Shown here: piece by piece, positions 50,794-60,361 of the stretch | Numbering within the stretch: position 1 is the stretch's first letter | Layout: each line of letters opens with the position of its first letter | Assembly (NCBI RefSeq): GCF_024599655.1 | Contig: NZ_CP102247.1 | Location: 3,720,001 to 3,784,000, forward strand | Direction of reading: 5' to 3' | Length of the DNA stretch: 64,000 nucleotides | DNA from: Enterobacter asburiae | Lineage (GTDB): Bacteria; Pseudomonadota; Gammaproteobacteria; Enterobacterales; Enterobacteriaceae | Notes under the pieces: model-generated | The model's input: only the letters and a program-made list of their open reading frames with translations | What the model was told of the DNA's origin: nothing | Databases searched by the model: none | Program-made: the position numbers and the translations under genes

Positions 50794-52446
50794 CTACTGC
50801 CAGCTCACCTCACCCTTCGGCTCATACGCATTCACGTCAATCGGCGAATTCTGCTCGATATACTGCTTCAGCACTTCCGCGTCGATAAAGCCGGTGTTCA
50901 CATATCCCGGTTTGTTATCAATATGCGGATAGCCGTCGCCGCCGGTGGCGTTAAAGCTTAACGTCGCCAGACGGTACGTTTTAGCCGGGTCAACCGGTTC
51001 GCCTTTGATCTTCAGATCGTTAAGCTTGCCGTCTTTCGCGACGAAGCTGACGTTAGCAAACTGCGGATAGGCCCCGGAATCCGGCTTCATCTGCACCACA
51101 GCGGTCAGGTAGTCAATCACCTCTTTCCCGCTCATATCCGCATAGACCACCACGTTGCCGAACGGCTGCACCTTCAGGACGTCTTTATAGGTGATGTTTC
51201 CACCTTCGATGGAATCACGAATACCGCCGCCGCTCATCACGCCGAAGTCAGCACCGGTACGCGCCATTTGCGCCGCCAGCACCAGGTGGCCCATGTTGGT
51301 CTGCACGAAGCGAACTTTACTGCGGTCCCCCTCCAGACGACCGTTCAGCGTGCCGATTTTCACGTCCAGCTGCGCCTTGCCTTTGTTCTGGAACGGCGTC
51401 AGCAAGGAGAGCATCTGCTGGTTTTCTGGAATCTCTGGCGTGTAAAGTACGCGCTCACTTTTCCCGTCCGGGTAGGTGACTTTCTTCTTCAGGTTGACCG
51501 GAATGAGCTGGTAATGGACCAGCTTCATCTCACCGTTACGGAACTCGAAGTCCGCGCGGCCCACGTATTTGCCCCATTCGTGCGCCTGAACTATCCAGAT
51601 ACCGTTCTGACGGTCCGGCGCGCACGGCGTGCCCGGCACGTAGTCCACCTGCTTTTTGTTCTCCGAGGCCATACACACCGGGTCCTGTGAGTGACCACCC
51701 ACAATCATCGCCAGCGAGCCCGCAGGCAGGCTGCGCGCCATCTCCACGTCGCCGGGAGCATTGGAGCCGTGCTCACCGTTGTCGTAGTGCCCCATGTGCG
51801 TGGTGGCGATAATCACGTCCGGCTTTTCGTTTTGCTGCAGCTCCTGAATCACCAGCTTCGCTTCGTCTGCCGGTTTACGGAATTCGATATCGGTAAAGAA
51901 CTCGGGGTTACCAATTTTCGCCGTATCGTCGGTGGTTAAGCCGATGACCGCGATCTTCAGATCCTGACGCTTAAACAGCGCCCACGGCTTAAACAGGCGT
52001 TCGCCGGTACTTTTCTGGTAAATATTGGCGGAGAGGAAGGGGAATTTGGCCCATTTTTCCTGCTGACGCAGCACGGTCAGGGGATTATCAAACTCATGGT
52101 TACCCACGGCCATCGCGTCGTAGCCAATCAGGTTCATACCGCGAAAATCAGGTTCCGCGTCCTGTAAATCGGATTCCGGCACGCCGGTATTGATATCGCC
52201 CCCCGACAGCAGCAGCACGCTGCCACCCTGGGCCGCAACCTCTTTACGAATGCCGTCCACCAGCGTTTTTTGTGCCGACAGGCCATATTCGCCGTATTCA
52301 CTGCGCCAGAAATGACCGTGGTGATCGTTGGTATGCAGAATGGTGATTTTATAGGTTTTGTCTTTTTCATACGCCTGCGCGGGCAGGCTTACCAGGCCCC
52401 ATGCGGCGATGAGCGCCAGCGCGACGCCCCGCTTCATTAACTTCAT
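50794..52446 (-). CDS. ushA: Periplasmic UDP-sugar hydrolase / 5'-nucleotidase
   Basis: The 550-residue precursor has a signal peptide (GVALALIAAWGLVSLPAQA). The metallophosphatase domain follows (HTNDHHGHFW, GGDINTGVPES, GNHEFDNP, ATHMGHYDNGEHG, GGHSQDP), then the C-terminal substrate domain (GGGIRDSIEGGN, FNATGGDGYPH). It salvages nucleotides and UDP-sugars in the periplasm. I start at MKLMKRGVAL (52446), which gives the E. coli length. Confidence 0.96.
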   Translation of the reverse strand: MKLMKRGVALALIAAWGLVSLPAQAYEKDKTYKITILHTNDHHGHFWRSEYGEYGLSAQKTLVDGIRKEVAAQGGSVLLLSGGDINTGVPESDLQDAEPDFRGMNLIGYDAMAVGNHEFDNPLTVLRQQEKWAKFPFLSANIYQKSTGERLFKPWALFKRQDLKIAVIGLTTDDTAKIGNPEFFTDIEFRKPADEAKLVIQELQQNEKPDVIIATTHMGHYDNGEHGSNAPGDVEMARSLPAGSLAMIVGGHSQDPVCMASENKKQVDYVPGTPCAPDRQNGIWIVQAHEWGKYVGRADFEFRNGEMKLVHYQLIPVNLKKKVTYPDGKSERVLYTPEIPENQQMLSLLTPFQNKGKAQLDVKIGTLNGRLEGDRSKVRFVQTNMGHLVLAAQMARTGADFGVMSGGGIRDSIEGGNITYKDVLKVQPFGNVVVYADMSGKEVIDYLTAVVQMKPDSGAYPQFANVSFVAKDGKLNDLKIKGEPVDPAKTYRLATLSFNATGGDGYPHIDNKPGYVNTGFIDAEVLKQYIEQNSPIDVNAYEPKGEVSWQ

Positions 52447-52615
52447 CTTCTCTCTCCCTGACCAATAGACAAAGGCAAAAATTACAGTGACTAACAAGAA
52501 TAGACAAATAAGTTTTCAGAATTGCGACTTTCTTCAAATGTCCCGGGCGGGTATGTTAGTCGGATAATAATTACACCCTGCATCTCTAATAACTAAAGAC
52601 GTGGTACTTCTCTCT

Positions 52616-53824
52616 ATGGCAATCAGTGAATCAACCCAGCCCGTTTCGGGCGCACCGGCGTCGCGCACCTCCTTTAAAGTCTTAGGCGCAATCAGTCTCT
52701 CGCACCTGCTCAACGACATGATCCAGTCGTTGATTCTGGCCATTTATCCGCTGCTGCAGTCCGAGTTTTCGTTAACTTTCGTGCAGATCGGGATGATCAC
52801 CCTGACCTTCCAGCTGGCTTCCTCACTGCTGCAGCCGGTGGTGGGCTACTGGACGGATAAATACCCGATGCCGTGGTCGCTGCCGATCGGCATGTGCTTT
52901 ACCTTAAGCGGGCTGGTGCTGCTGGCTATGGCGGGGAGTTTTGAAGCGGTGTTGGTTGCCGCCGCGCTGGTGGGCACCGGATCGTCCGTCTTCCATCCGG
53001 AATCCTCGCGCGTGGCGCGGATGGCTTCAGGGGGGCGCCACGGGCTGGCGCAGTCTCTCTTCCAGGTGGGCGGTAACTTTGGTAGCTCTCTCGGCCCGCT
53101 GCTGGCCGCGGTGATTATTGCCCCTTACGGTAAAGGCAACGTGGCATGGTTTGTACTGGCCGCGCTGCTGGCGATCATCGTGCTGGCGCAGATCAGCCGC
53201 TGGTATGCCGCTCAGCATCGCGTGAATAAAGGGAAACCTAAAGCGAAGGTTATCAATCCCCTGCCGCGCAATAAGGTTATCCTGGCCGTCTCTGTGCTGC
53301 TGGTGCTGATTTTCTCGAAATACTTCTATATGGCGAGCATCAGCAGCTATTACACCTTTTATCTGATGCAAAAATTCGGATTATCGGTACAGAATGCGCA
53401 GATCCACCTGTTTGCCTTCCTGTTCGCCGTTGCGGCCGGTACGGTCATTGGCGGGCCTGTGGGGGATAAGATTGGGCGTAAATATGTCATTTGGGGCTCT
53501 ATCCTCGGTGTGGCGCCGTTTACCCTTATTTTGCCGTACGCCAGCCTTGAATGGACGGGGATTTTAACCGTGATTATTGGTTTTATCCTCGCTTCCGCCT
53601 TTTCCGCCATTCTGGTTTATGCCCAGGAGCTGCTGCCTGGCCGTATCGGTATGGTTTCCGGACTCTTTTTCGGTTTCGCCTTCGGCATGGGAGGGCTTGG
53701 CGCAGCGGTGTTAGGGATGGTCGCGGACCACACCAGTATCTTCCTGGTTTATAAAATCTGCGCTTTCCTGCCGCTTCTTGGGATGTTAACCATATTCCTG
53801 CCTGATAACCGTCATAAAGCCTGA
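52616..53824 (+). CDS. fsr: Fosmidomycin resistance MFS transporter Fsr
   Basis: The 402-residue, 12-segment MFS exporter is nearly identical to E. coli Fsr apart from its N-terminal tail. Key parts are ISLSHLLNDMIQSLILAIYP, GYWTDKYPMPWSLPIG and GGPVGDKIGRKYVIWG (motif A in the second half). The ATG at 52616 (MAISES) matches the E. coli start better than the GTG five codons upstream. It is divergent from ushA. Confidence 0.93.
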   Translation: MAISESTQPVSGAPASRTSFKVLGAISLSHLLNDMIQSLILAIYPLLQSEFSLTFVQIGMITLTFQLASSLLQPVVGYWTDKYPMPWSLPIGMCFTLSGLVLLAMAGSFEAVLVAAALVGTGSSVFHPESSRVARMASGGRHGLAQSLFQVGGNFGSSLGPLLAAVIIAPYGKGNVAWFVLAALLAIIVLAQISRWYAAQHRVNKGKPKAKVINPLPRNKVILAVSVLLVLIFSKYFYMASISSYYTFYLMQKFGLSVQNAQIHLFAFLFAVAAGTVIGGPVGDKIGRKYVIWGSILGVAPFTLILPYASLEWTGILTVIIGFILASAFSAILVYAQELLPGRIGMVSGLFFGFAFGMGGLGAAVLGMVADHTSIFLVYKICAFLPLLGMLTIFLPDNRHKA

Positions 53825-53830
53825 ATTACG

Positions 53831-53857
53831 GGTAGCCAAAGTTTTACTTTGGCTACC
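53831..53857 (+). terminator. Hairpin after fsr
   Basis: A perfect 11-bp stem GGTAGCCAAAG-TTTTA-CTTTGGCTACC begins 7 bp after the fsr stop codon. It lacks a clear T-run, so termination strength is uncertain. Confidence 0.65.
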
Positions 53858-54053
53858 TGATACCCTGATACCATAAGGGTTTCTTCTTCATCCCCTCGCT
53901 GAATTTATCAAAATGCGCTTTTTTACGTGCATATTGCTGTTTTATTCAAACTTCAACAATTATTCATAAACATAAGGGTAAAAATTGTCATAAACTATTA
54001 CTCGGTTTTTTGGTTTTCGCCAAAAAGGAACACCCACAACGAAAGGAGACGGA

Positions 54054-55730
54054 ATGCACCACGCCACACCGCTTATCACCACCATTGTTGGTGGACTTGT
54101 GCTCGCTTTTATCCTCGGCATGATTGCCAATAAACTGCGTATTTCTCCTCTTGTCGGCTATCTGTTAGCGGGTGTACTGGCGGGACCGTTTACGCCCGGC
54201 TTCGTGGCGGATACCAAACTGGCCCCTGAGCTGGCGGAATTGGGCGTGATTCTGCTGATGTTTGGCGTCGGCCTGCACTTCTCCCTGAAGGATTTGATGG
54301 CGGTAAAGTCGATTGCCATACCGGGAGCGATCGCCCAGATAGGGGTGGCGACGCTGCTGGGGATGGCGCTTTCGGCGGTGCTGGGCTGGTCGTTAATGAC
54401 CGGTATCGTTTTTGGGCTGTGTCTCTCAACCGCCAGTACCGTGGTGCTGCTGCGCGCGCTTGAAGAGAGACAGCTAATAGACAGCCAGCGCGGGCAAATC
54501 GCGATAGGCTGGCTGATCGTTGAAGATCTGGTGATGGTACTGACGCTGGTGCTGCTGCCTGCCGTCGCCGGGATGATGGAAAAAGACAACGTTGGCTTTG
54601 CCTCGCTGGCGCTGGATATGGGCATCACCATCGGTAAGGTGGTGGCGTTTATCGCCATCATGATGCTGGTGGGCCGCCGTCTGGTACCGTGGATCATGTC
54701 CCGCAGCGCGGCAACCGGCTCGCGCGAGCTGTTTACCCTCTCCGTGCTGGCGCTGGCGCTGGGTATCGCGTTTGGCGCCGTCGAGCTGTTTGATGTCTCC
54801 TTTGCCCTGGGCGCGTTCTTCGCCGGGATGGTGCTGAACGAGTCCGAGCTGAGCCACCGCGCGGCGCACGATACCCTGCCGCTGCGCGACGCCTTCGCCG
54901 TGCTGTTTTTCGTCTCCGTCGGGATGCTGTTTGATCCGATGGTTCTGATTCACCAGCCGCTGGCCGTGCTGGGCACGCTGGCGATCATCATCTTTGGTAA
55001 ATCGCTCGCCGCCTTCTTCCTGGTGCGGATGTTTGGCCACTCGCCGCGGACGGCGCTGACCATCGCCGCCAGCCTGGCGCAGATCGGTGAGTTCGCCTTT
55101 ATTCTGGCCGGTCTCGGCATGGCCCTGAACCTGCTGCCGCAGGCGGGGCAAAACCTGGTGCTGGCGGGAGCGATTCTGTCGATTATGCTGAACCCGGTGC
55201 TGTTTGCCCTGCTGGAAAAATACCTCGATAAAACCGAAACGCTGGAAGAACAGACGCTCGAAGAGGCCATCGAAGAAGAGAAGCAGATCCCGGTGGATAT
55301 TTGCAATCACGCCCTGCTGGTCGGCTTTGGCCGCGTGGGCAGCCTGCTCGGTGAGAAGCTGATGGCGCAGGGTATTCCGCTGGTGGTAATTGAGACCTCA
55401 CGCACCCGCGTCGACGAGCTGCGCGAGCGCGGTATTCGTGCGGTGCTGGGCAATGCGGCAAACGAAGAGATCATGAATCTGGCACACCTGGACTGCGCGC
55501 GCTGGCTGCTGCTGACCATACCTAACGGCTATGAAGCGGGTGAGATAGTGGCTTCCGCGCGCGAGAAGTGCCCAACGATTGAGATTATCGCCCGGGCGCA
55601 TTATGACGACGAGGTGGAGTACATTACCGAGCGCGGTGCGAATAAGGTGGTGATGGGCGAGCGCGAGATTGCGAATACGATGCTGACGCTGCTGGAGAAA
55701 CCGCCGGTTGAAGAGGCTGTGACGGGGTAA
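54054..55730 (+). CDS. ybaL: Putative cation/proton antiporter YbaL
   Basis: The 558-residue CPA2-family protein has about 12 membrane segments (GYLLAGVLAGPFTPGF, GLCLSTASTVVLLRALEE, SFALGAFFAGMVLNESELSH). From about 420 there is a cytosolic RCK/KTN domain with a Rossmann site (LLVGFGRVGSLLGEKL). It resembles KefB/KefC potassium efflux systems, but no ancillary quinone reductase gene is adjacent. GGAG precedes the ATG. The gene ends just before an IS481-disrupted repeat. Confidence 0.93.
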   Translation: MHHATPLITTIVGGLVLAFILGMIANKLRISPLVGYLLAGVLAGPFTPGFVADTKLAPELAELGVILLMFGVGLHFSLKDLMAVKSIAIPGAIAQIGVATLLGMALSAVLGWSLMTGIVFGLCLSTASTVVLLRALEERQLIDSQRGQIAIGWLIVEDLVMVLTLVLLPAVAGMMEKDNVGFASLALDMGITIGKVVAFIAIMMLVGRRLVPWIMSRSAATGSRELFTLSVLALALGIAFGAVELFDVSFALGAFFAGMVLNESELSHRAAHDTLPLRDAFAVLFFVSVGMLFDPMVLIHQPLAVLGTLAIIIFGKSLAAFFLVRMFGHSPRTALTIAASLAQIGEFAFILAGLGMALNLLPQAGQNLVLAGAILSIMLNPVLFALLEKYLDKTETLEEQTLEEAIEEEKQIPVDICNHALLVGFGRVGSLLGEKLMAQGIPLVVIETSRTRVDELRERGIRAVLGNAANEEIMNLAHLDCARWLLLTIPNGYEAGEIVASAREKCPTIEIIARAHYDDEVEYITERGANKVVMGEREIANTMLTLLEKPPVEEAVTG

Positions 55731-55766
55731 GTTTTGTGCGGTCTGGTCCCCTCACCCCAGCCCTCT

Positions 55767-57061
55767 CCCCATGTACGGTCCGGGGACATAGTGAACACTT
55801 GTTCGGGGACATGGTAGACACTTACAACTAAGGCATAAGAACCCGTTTATGGAGTCGCTTATGCCCTGGGATGCGAGAGATACCATGTCATTACGTACCG
55901 AGTTTGTTTTGTTCGCCTCGCAGGACGGGGCGAACATCCGTTCCCTCTGCCGTCACTACGGCATTTCACCTGCCACCGGCTACAAGTGGCTTCAGCGCTG
56001 GGCGGAGGAAGGTGCCGCCGGCCTTCAGGACCGCCCGCGCATACCGCACCATTCCCCTAACCGCTCGTCAGACGACATCACCGCCCTGCTGCGCATGGCA
56101 CATGACCGCCATGAACGCTGGGGCGCCCGCAAGATTAAGCGCTGGCTCGAGGACCGGGGGCACCGCATGCCTGCCTTCAGCACCGTCCATAACCTGATGG
56201 CCCGCCATGGTCTGCTGCCGGGCGCTTCATCAGGCATTCCCCCCACGGGACGGTTCGAACATGACGCGCCGAACCGCCTCTGGCAGATGGATTTTAAGGG
56301 GCACTTTCCCTTTGGCGGTGGCCGCTGCCATCCGCTGACCCTGCTGGACGACCACTCCCGCTTTTCCCTGTGCCTGGCGCACTGTACCGATGAACGCCGC
56401 GAGACCGTGCAGCAGCAGCTGGTCAGCGTGTTTGAGCGTTACAGCCTGCCGGACCGGATGACGATGGACAACGGCTCACCGTGGGGCGACACCACCGGCA
56501 CCTGGACGGCGCTGGAGCTGTGGCTGATGCGCCACGGTATCCGGGTGGGGCACTCCCGGCCTTATCATCCGCAGACGCAGGGCAAGCTGGAGCGTTTTCA
56601 CCGCAGCCTGAAGGCGGAAGTACTCCAGGGAAAATGGTTCGCAGACAGCGGTGAGCTGCAGCGCGCCTTCGACCACTGGCGCACGGTCTACAACCTTGAA
56701 CGCCCGCACGAGGCGCTGGATATGGCGGTACCGGGCTCGCGGTACCAGCCGTCAGCGCGGCAGTACAGCGGCAGTACAACGCCCCCGGAATACGACGAGG
56801 GGGTGATGGTCAGGAAAGTGGATATCAGCGGAAAGCTGAGCGTGAAAGGGGTAAGTCTGAGCGCAGGCAAGGCGTTCAGGGGAGAACGGGTCGGGCTGAA
56901 GGAAATGCAGGACGACGGCAGCTACGAGGTGTGGTGGTACAGCACGAAAGTGGGGGTGATCGACCTGAAGAAAAAGTCGATCACCATGGGTAAAGGATGT
57001 TAAAAAGTGTTCACCATGTCCCCGAACACCTGTCTACCATGTCCCCGGACTGTACACCCCA
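55767..57061 (+). mobile_element. Complete IS481-family insertion sequence with 5-bp target duplication
   Basis: The element spans 55772-57056 (1,285 bp). The ends begin TGTACGGTCCGGGGACAT on the left and TGTACAGTCCGGGGACAT on the right, reading inward. CCCCA flanks both sides (55767-55771, 57057-57061). Each end carries two copies of a GGGGACATRGT motif 23 bp apart, possible double binding sites for the transposase. The transposase gene is intact. Confidence 0.93.
55861..57003 (+). CDS. IS481-family transposase
   Basis: The 380-residue protein has an N-terminal helix-turn-helix (NIRSLCRHYGISPATGYKWLQRW). An integrase core follows with the DDE acids in LWQMDFKGHF (D), TMDNGSPWG (D) and QGKLERFHRSLKAE (E). 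I start it at 55861 (MPWDARDTMS) because GGAG lies 6 bp before; an ATG at 55849 is also open. No frameshift is needed, unlike IS3 elements. Confidence 0.93.
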   Translation: MPWDARDTMSLRTEFVLFASQDGANIRSLCRHYGISPATGYKWLQRWAEEGAAGLQDRPRIPHHSPNRSSDDITALLRMAHDRHERWGARKIKRWLEDRGHRMPAFSTVHNLMARHGLLPGASSGIPPTGRFEHDAPNRLWQMDFKGHFPFGGGRCHPLTLLDDHSRFSLCLAHCTDERRETVQQQLVSVFERYSLPDRMTMDNGSPWGDTTGTWTALELWLMRHGIRVGHSRPYHPQTQGKLERFHRSLKAEVLQGKWFADSGELQRAFDHWRTVYNLERPHEALDMAVPGSRYQPSARQYSGSTTPPEYDEGVMVRKVDISGKLSVKGVSLSAGKAFRGERVGLKEMQDDGSYEVWWYSTKVGVIDLKKKSITMGKGC

Positions 57062-57126
57062 TAGGGGAGAGGGTGTTCGAGTTCCCTCTCCCCTATGGGG
57101 AGAGGGTTAGGGTGAGGGGTTTTCTT

Positions 57127-58431
57127 TTACCTGTCCCAGTACGCCTCTTCGAGGCTGTCTTCCCGTTCCGGCAGCCCACGCGTTAAGCGCGGAGAGTGCT
57201 GGTTCAGCACCTGATAGCTCACGCGGTTAGCATATTTACACACCTGCGCCAGCGACGAATAGGTCAGCCAGCTGAACTTGTGCTTGCTGGAGTTCGGCAC
57301 GTTGGTTTTGTGGTAGGCGTTAGCGGTGATGTCGTGCAGCAGCGCGGCCAGCGCGCCGTCGCCCGCACCGTTGGTGTTCATGATCTTCTCCGGCCCGCCC
57401 ATATAAGGCGCGATGTGGGAGTAGATACGCAGCGGGTTGGTGCAGTCTTTATGGCGCATGCCGCGGCTAAACTCGTACTGGTTGAACTCGGCAATCGCAC
57501 CGGGCAGCAGCGGGTGCTGGGTTTTGCGCTTGCTCTCTTCTTCCGTGAAGCCGGCCATGTACAGCCCCACCGGGCCAGCGGTGCAGAGCACCAGATCCAC
57601 CCAGTTCAGCGCTTTATCAGACGCCAGCAGCGGATCGCTTTCGCCGGTCAGCGCTTCGGCCTCTTCTTCGTTCATCGCCAGAATCGAGACGTGCTCTTTC
57701 AGGAAGGCCTGCCACCACTCCGGGTTATCGGCGATAACGAATTTGGTGCCCAGCGTCAGGACGACCGGGACATCGTACTTCTTCGCGTACTCAATCGCCT
57801 TCATGGTCGCTTCCGGCATCGGCTCGCCCGGCTTGCAGCGCACCAGATACGACGTCAGCACTAGCGCCGAGGCGCCCGCAATGACCTCTTCAGGAATACT
57901 CTCGGCGCGCAGCTTGTTCATGTGGCCAGGGCTGATGGCAAATGTACGCTCGCCGGACTCACCGATCAGCGTAAAGCAGCGGCCAATCGGCCCGTCAACG
58001 CCCTGCAGGTAGTTCAGATCGGTACGGCTGGAGGTGTTGCAGAGATAGCGATAGGCATAGCCACCGATTTCGATATTGCTGCACATCACGCCGAGCAGCA
58101 CCGAACGATCGTCTGCCAGTACGGAGTAGTTGTGCATCGTATTGCCGATGGTGCCACCGGCGAACTGATGGGTAATCAGGTTTTCGCGCACCAGCTCCTG
58201 GTACAGCGCTTCGGCAACGTCGTCTTCAATCACCAGCGAATGCCCGGCGCTCAGACCGTAACGGGCAACAAACGCATCATCCACTTTGGCTTCAATATCC
58301 ACCAGCGTCTGATCGATACCCACTACCCATGCGGCGCTGGTTTCATTTTCAGGCTGGATTTGCTGCAGGAGCGGATCGCGAGCGTTAACGGGGAAGTAGT
58401 GTTTTGATTTACGTTTACCGGGAAATTTCAT
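57127..58431 (-). CDS. gsk: Inosine/guanosine kinase
   Basis: The 434-residue PfkB-family kinase phosphorylates inosine and guanosine in purine salvage. Typical parts are AGGTIGNTMHNYSVLADD, VLGVMCSNIEIGG-type core and the catalytic NTNGAGDGALAALLHD. The start at MKFPGKRKSKHYFP agrees with E. coli Gsk; an upstream ATG (58473) would add 14 unrelated residues. Confidence 0.95.
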   Translation of the reverse strand: MKFPGKRKSKHYFPVNARDPLLQQIQPENETSAAWVVGIDQTLVDIEAKVDDAFVARYGLSAGHSLVIEDDVAEALYQELVRENLITHQFAGGTIGNTMHNYSVLADDRSVLLGVMCSNIEIGGYAYRYLCNTSSRTDLNYLQGVDGPIGRCFTLIGESGERTFAISPGHMNKLRAESIPEEVIAGASALVLTSYLVRCKPGEPMPEATMKAIEYAKKYDVPVVLTLGTKFVIADNPEWWQAFLKEHVSILAMNEEEAEALTGESDPLLASDKALNWVDLVLCTAGPVGLYMAGFTEEESKRKTQHPLLPGAIAEFNQYEFSRGMRHKDCTNPLRIYSHIAPYMGGPEKIMNTNGAGDGALAALLHDITANAYHKTNVPNSSKHKFSWLTYSSLAQVCKYANRVSYQVLNQHSPRLTRGLPEREDSLEEAYWDR

Positions 58432-58493
58432 GGTCTGAACTGTGCAAGGAATCGAAGCCGGGAATGGTAGCACAAACCCGGCCTCAAGCGCGA

Positions 58494-59456
58494 TCAGCGG
58501 CTTTTCGTCACCAGCGAGACCATCATGTCGATATGCTCAGGGGAGTCGTTAAGCGCCGGAATGTACTCGTACTTTTCGCCGCCAGCTTCCAGGAAAAATT
58601 CCCGGTTTTGTACCGCGATCTCCTCCAGCGTTTCCAGACAGTCGGCCGAGAAGCCCGGCGACATCACCTGAATGTGCTTCACGCCCTTCTCGCCCAGCAT
58701 TTTGAGGGTTTCATCGGTGTACGGCGTCAGCCACGGCTCGCGGCCGAAGCGCGACTGGAAGGTCATCATCACCTTCTCCGGTGGCAGGCCAAGAGCGGAG
58801 ACCAGCTCGCGCGTGGTATCGCGGCAGCGCTGCGGGTAATCATCCCCTTCATTGGCGAAACGCTGCGGGATCCCATGATAGGAAAGCAGCAGCAGATCCG
58901 GCTCGCCGTGCTTTTCAAACGACGCGCGCGCGCTGTTGGCAAGCGCCTGGATGTAGAGATCGTTATCCGCGTAGTCGCGAATAAAGGTCACGCCCGGAAT
59001 GCGGCGGCGGGTCGCCAGAATGCGTGCCAGCTCGTCCCAGACGGCGGCCACCGTCGAGCAGGAATATTGCGGGTAGAGCGCCAGCACGACGATATGGTCC
59101 ACGCCCTGCGTCAGCAGTGATTCCACCGCGCTTTTCAGGGACGGTTTTCCGTAGCTCATGCCGAGCGCGACGGGCATATCCGGCAGGCGGGCGGCCAGCG
59201 CTTTTTCCTGACGACGGCTGTAAACCATCAGCGGCGAGCCCTCTTCCATCCAGACGGACTGATAGAGTTTGGCGACGCGCGGAGAACGAATCGGCAGAAT
59301 GACGCCACGCAGCAGCGGCCACCACAGCAGTCTCGGGAAATCCACGACGCGCGTGTCGCTTAAAAATTGTCGCAGGTAGCGTTTTACCGCGTCTGATGTA
59401 GGTGCTTCTGGAGTGCCCAGATTGGCAAGCAGGATGCCGGTTTTCGCCTGACTCAT
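58494..59456 (-). CDS. hemH: Ferrochelatase
   Basis: The 320-residue ferrochelatase inserts Fe(II) into protoporphyrin IX, the last step of haem synthesis. Visible parts are GILLANLGTPEAPT, MSYGKPSL, ALYPQYSCSTVAAV, LLSYHGIPQRF with the metal-site His, TFQSRFGREPWL and MSPGFSADCLETLEEI. It follows adk on the minus strand across 124 bp that include the adk hairpin. Confidence 0.96.
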   Translation of the reverse strand: MSQAKTGILLANLGTPEAPTSDAVKRYLRQFLSDTRVVDFPRLLWWPLLRGVILPIRSPRVAKLYQSVWMEEGSPLMVYSRRQEKALAARLPDMPVALGMSYGKPSLKSAVESLLTQGVDHIVVLALYPQYSCSTVAAVWDELARILATRRRIPGVTFIRDYADNDLYIQALANSARASFEKHGEPDLLLLSYHGIPQRFANEGDDYPQRCRDTTRELVSALGLPPEKVMMTFQSRFGREPWLTPYTDETLKMLGEKGVKHIQVMSPGFSADCLETLEEIAVQNREFFLEAGGEKYEYIPALNDSPEHIDMMVSLVTKSR

Positions 59457-59548
59457 TCACGCCTCTTAACCATTTGATAGGTTGTCAATTGTAGCGGAAA
59501 TGCGTTTAAACGAAACCCATTGCTGTAATAGGTAAGATGAGAATATTT

Positions 59549-59570
59549 CTCACCCGGGAGCCCGGGTGAG
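59549..59570 (-). terminator. Hairpin after adk
   Basis: CTCACCCGGG-AG-CCCGGGTGAG lies 11 bp after the adk stop codon on the minus strand, followed by AAATATTC. It probably ends adk transcripts. Confidence 0.6.
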
Positions 59571-59580
59571 AGGCGCGCGA

Positions 59581-60225
59581 TTAGCCGAGGATTTTTTCCA
59601 GCTCTGCACGTACGTCAGCCACGGCTTTGGTGCCGTCAACTTTCGCGTATTTGGTGTTACCCGCCTGCGCTTCTTTGGTGTAGTAGCCGATCAGCGGCGC
59701 GGTCATCTGATGGTATTCCACCAGGCGTTTACGCACGGTCTCTTCCTGATCGTCTTTACGGGTGGTCAGCTCTTCGCCGGTCACGTCGTCTTTGCCTTCA
59801 ACCTTAGGTGGGTTGAATTTGATGTGGTAAACGCGGCCAGAAGCAGCGTGTACGCGACGACCAACGATACGGTCAACGATCAGCTCGTCCGGTACGTCGA
59901 ACTCCAGAACGTAGTCCACGTTGATGCCCGCTTCTTTCATGGCGTCAGCCTGAGGAATGGTGCGTGGGAAGCCGTCCAGCAGGAAACCGTTACGGCAGTC
60001 TTCCTGAGCAATGCGCTCTTTGACCAGAGCAATTACCAGCTCGTCGGTCACCAGCTTGCCTGCGTCCATGATGTCTTTCGCTTGTTTACCCAGCTCGGAG
60101 CCAGATTTAACAGCGGCGCGCAGCATGTCACCGGTGGAGATTTGCGGAATACCGTATTTCTCCATGATGAACTGAGCCTGAGTTCCTTTACCCGCGCCCG
60201 GAGCGCCAAGCAGAATAATACGCAT
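59581..60225 (-). CDS. adk: Adenylate kinase
   Basis: The 214-residue long-form adenylate kinase converts AMP and ATP to two ADP. The P-loop is GAPGAGKGT (7-15), the AMP site ISTGDMLRAA and DGFPRTIPQADAM, and the LID runs from about 120 to 160 (GRRVHAASGRVYHIKFNPP) without zinc cysteines, as in E. coli. Confidence 0.98.
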   Translation of the reverse strand: MRIILLGAPGAGKGTQAQFIMEKYGIPQISTGDMLRAAVKSGSELGKQAKDIMDAGKLVTDELVIALVKERIAQEDCRNGFLLDGFPRTIPQADAMKEAGINVDYVLEFDVPDELIVDRIVGRRVHAASGRVYHIKFNPPKVEGKDDVTGEELTTRKDDQEETVRKRLVEYHQMTAPLIGYYTKEAQAGNTKYAKVDGTKAVADVRAELEKILG

Positions 60226-60361
60226 TGCGAAAATCCCCTCAAAAGTCGTTTCAATTTTTCAAAAGCGCTAAACAATACCACCAGAACGGGCATCGCTCAA
60301 GGAAGGCGGGAAGGCTGAAACGGTTAACGGGGGGAGATTATTTGGGTTAGTGCGGTTGATT

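Larger units (their letters stand above)
55748..57119. repeat. Paired palindromic repeat interrupted by an IS481 element
   Basis: Without the insertion, the unit reads CCCCTCACCCC, then hairpin CCCTCTCCCC-ATA-GGGGAGAGGG, spacer TGTTCGAGTT, and hairpin CCCTCTCCCC-TAT-GGGGAGAGGG. It closes with TTAGGGTGAGGGG (57057-57119 for the right part). The outer arms are complementary, so the full unit of about 80 bp can form a large fold-back. An uninterrupted copy is at 60362-60442. Confidence 0.85.
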
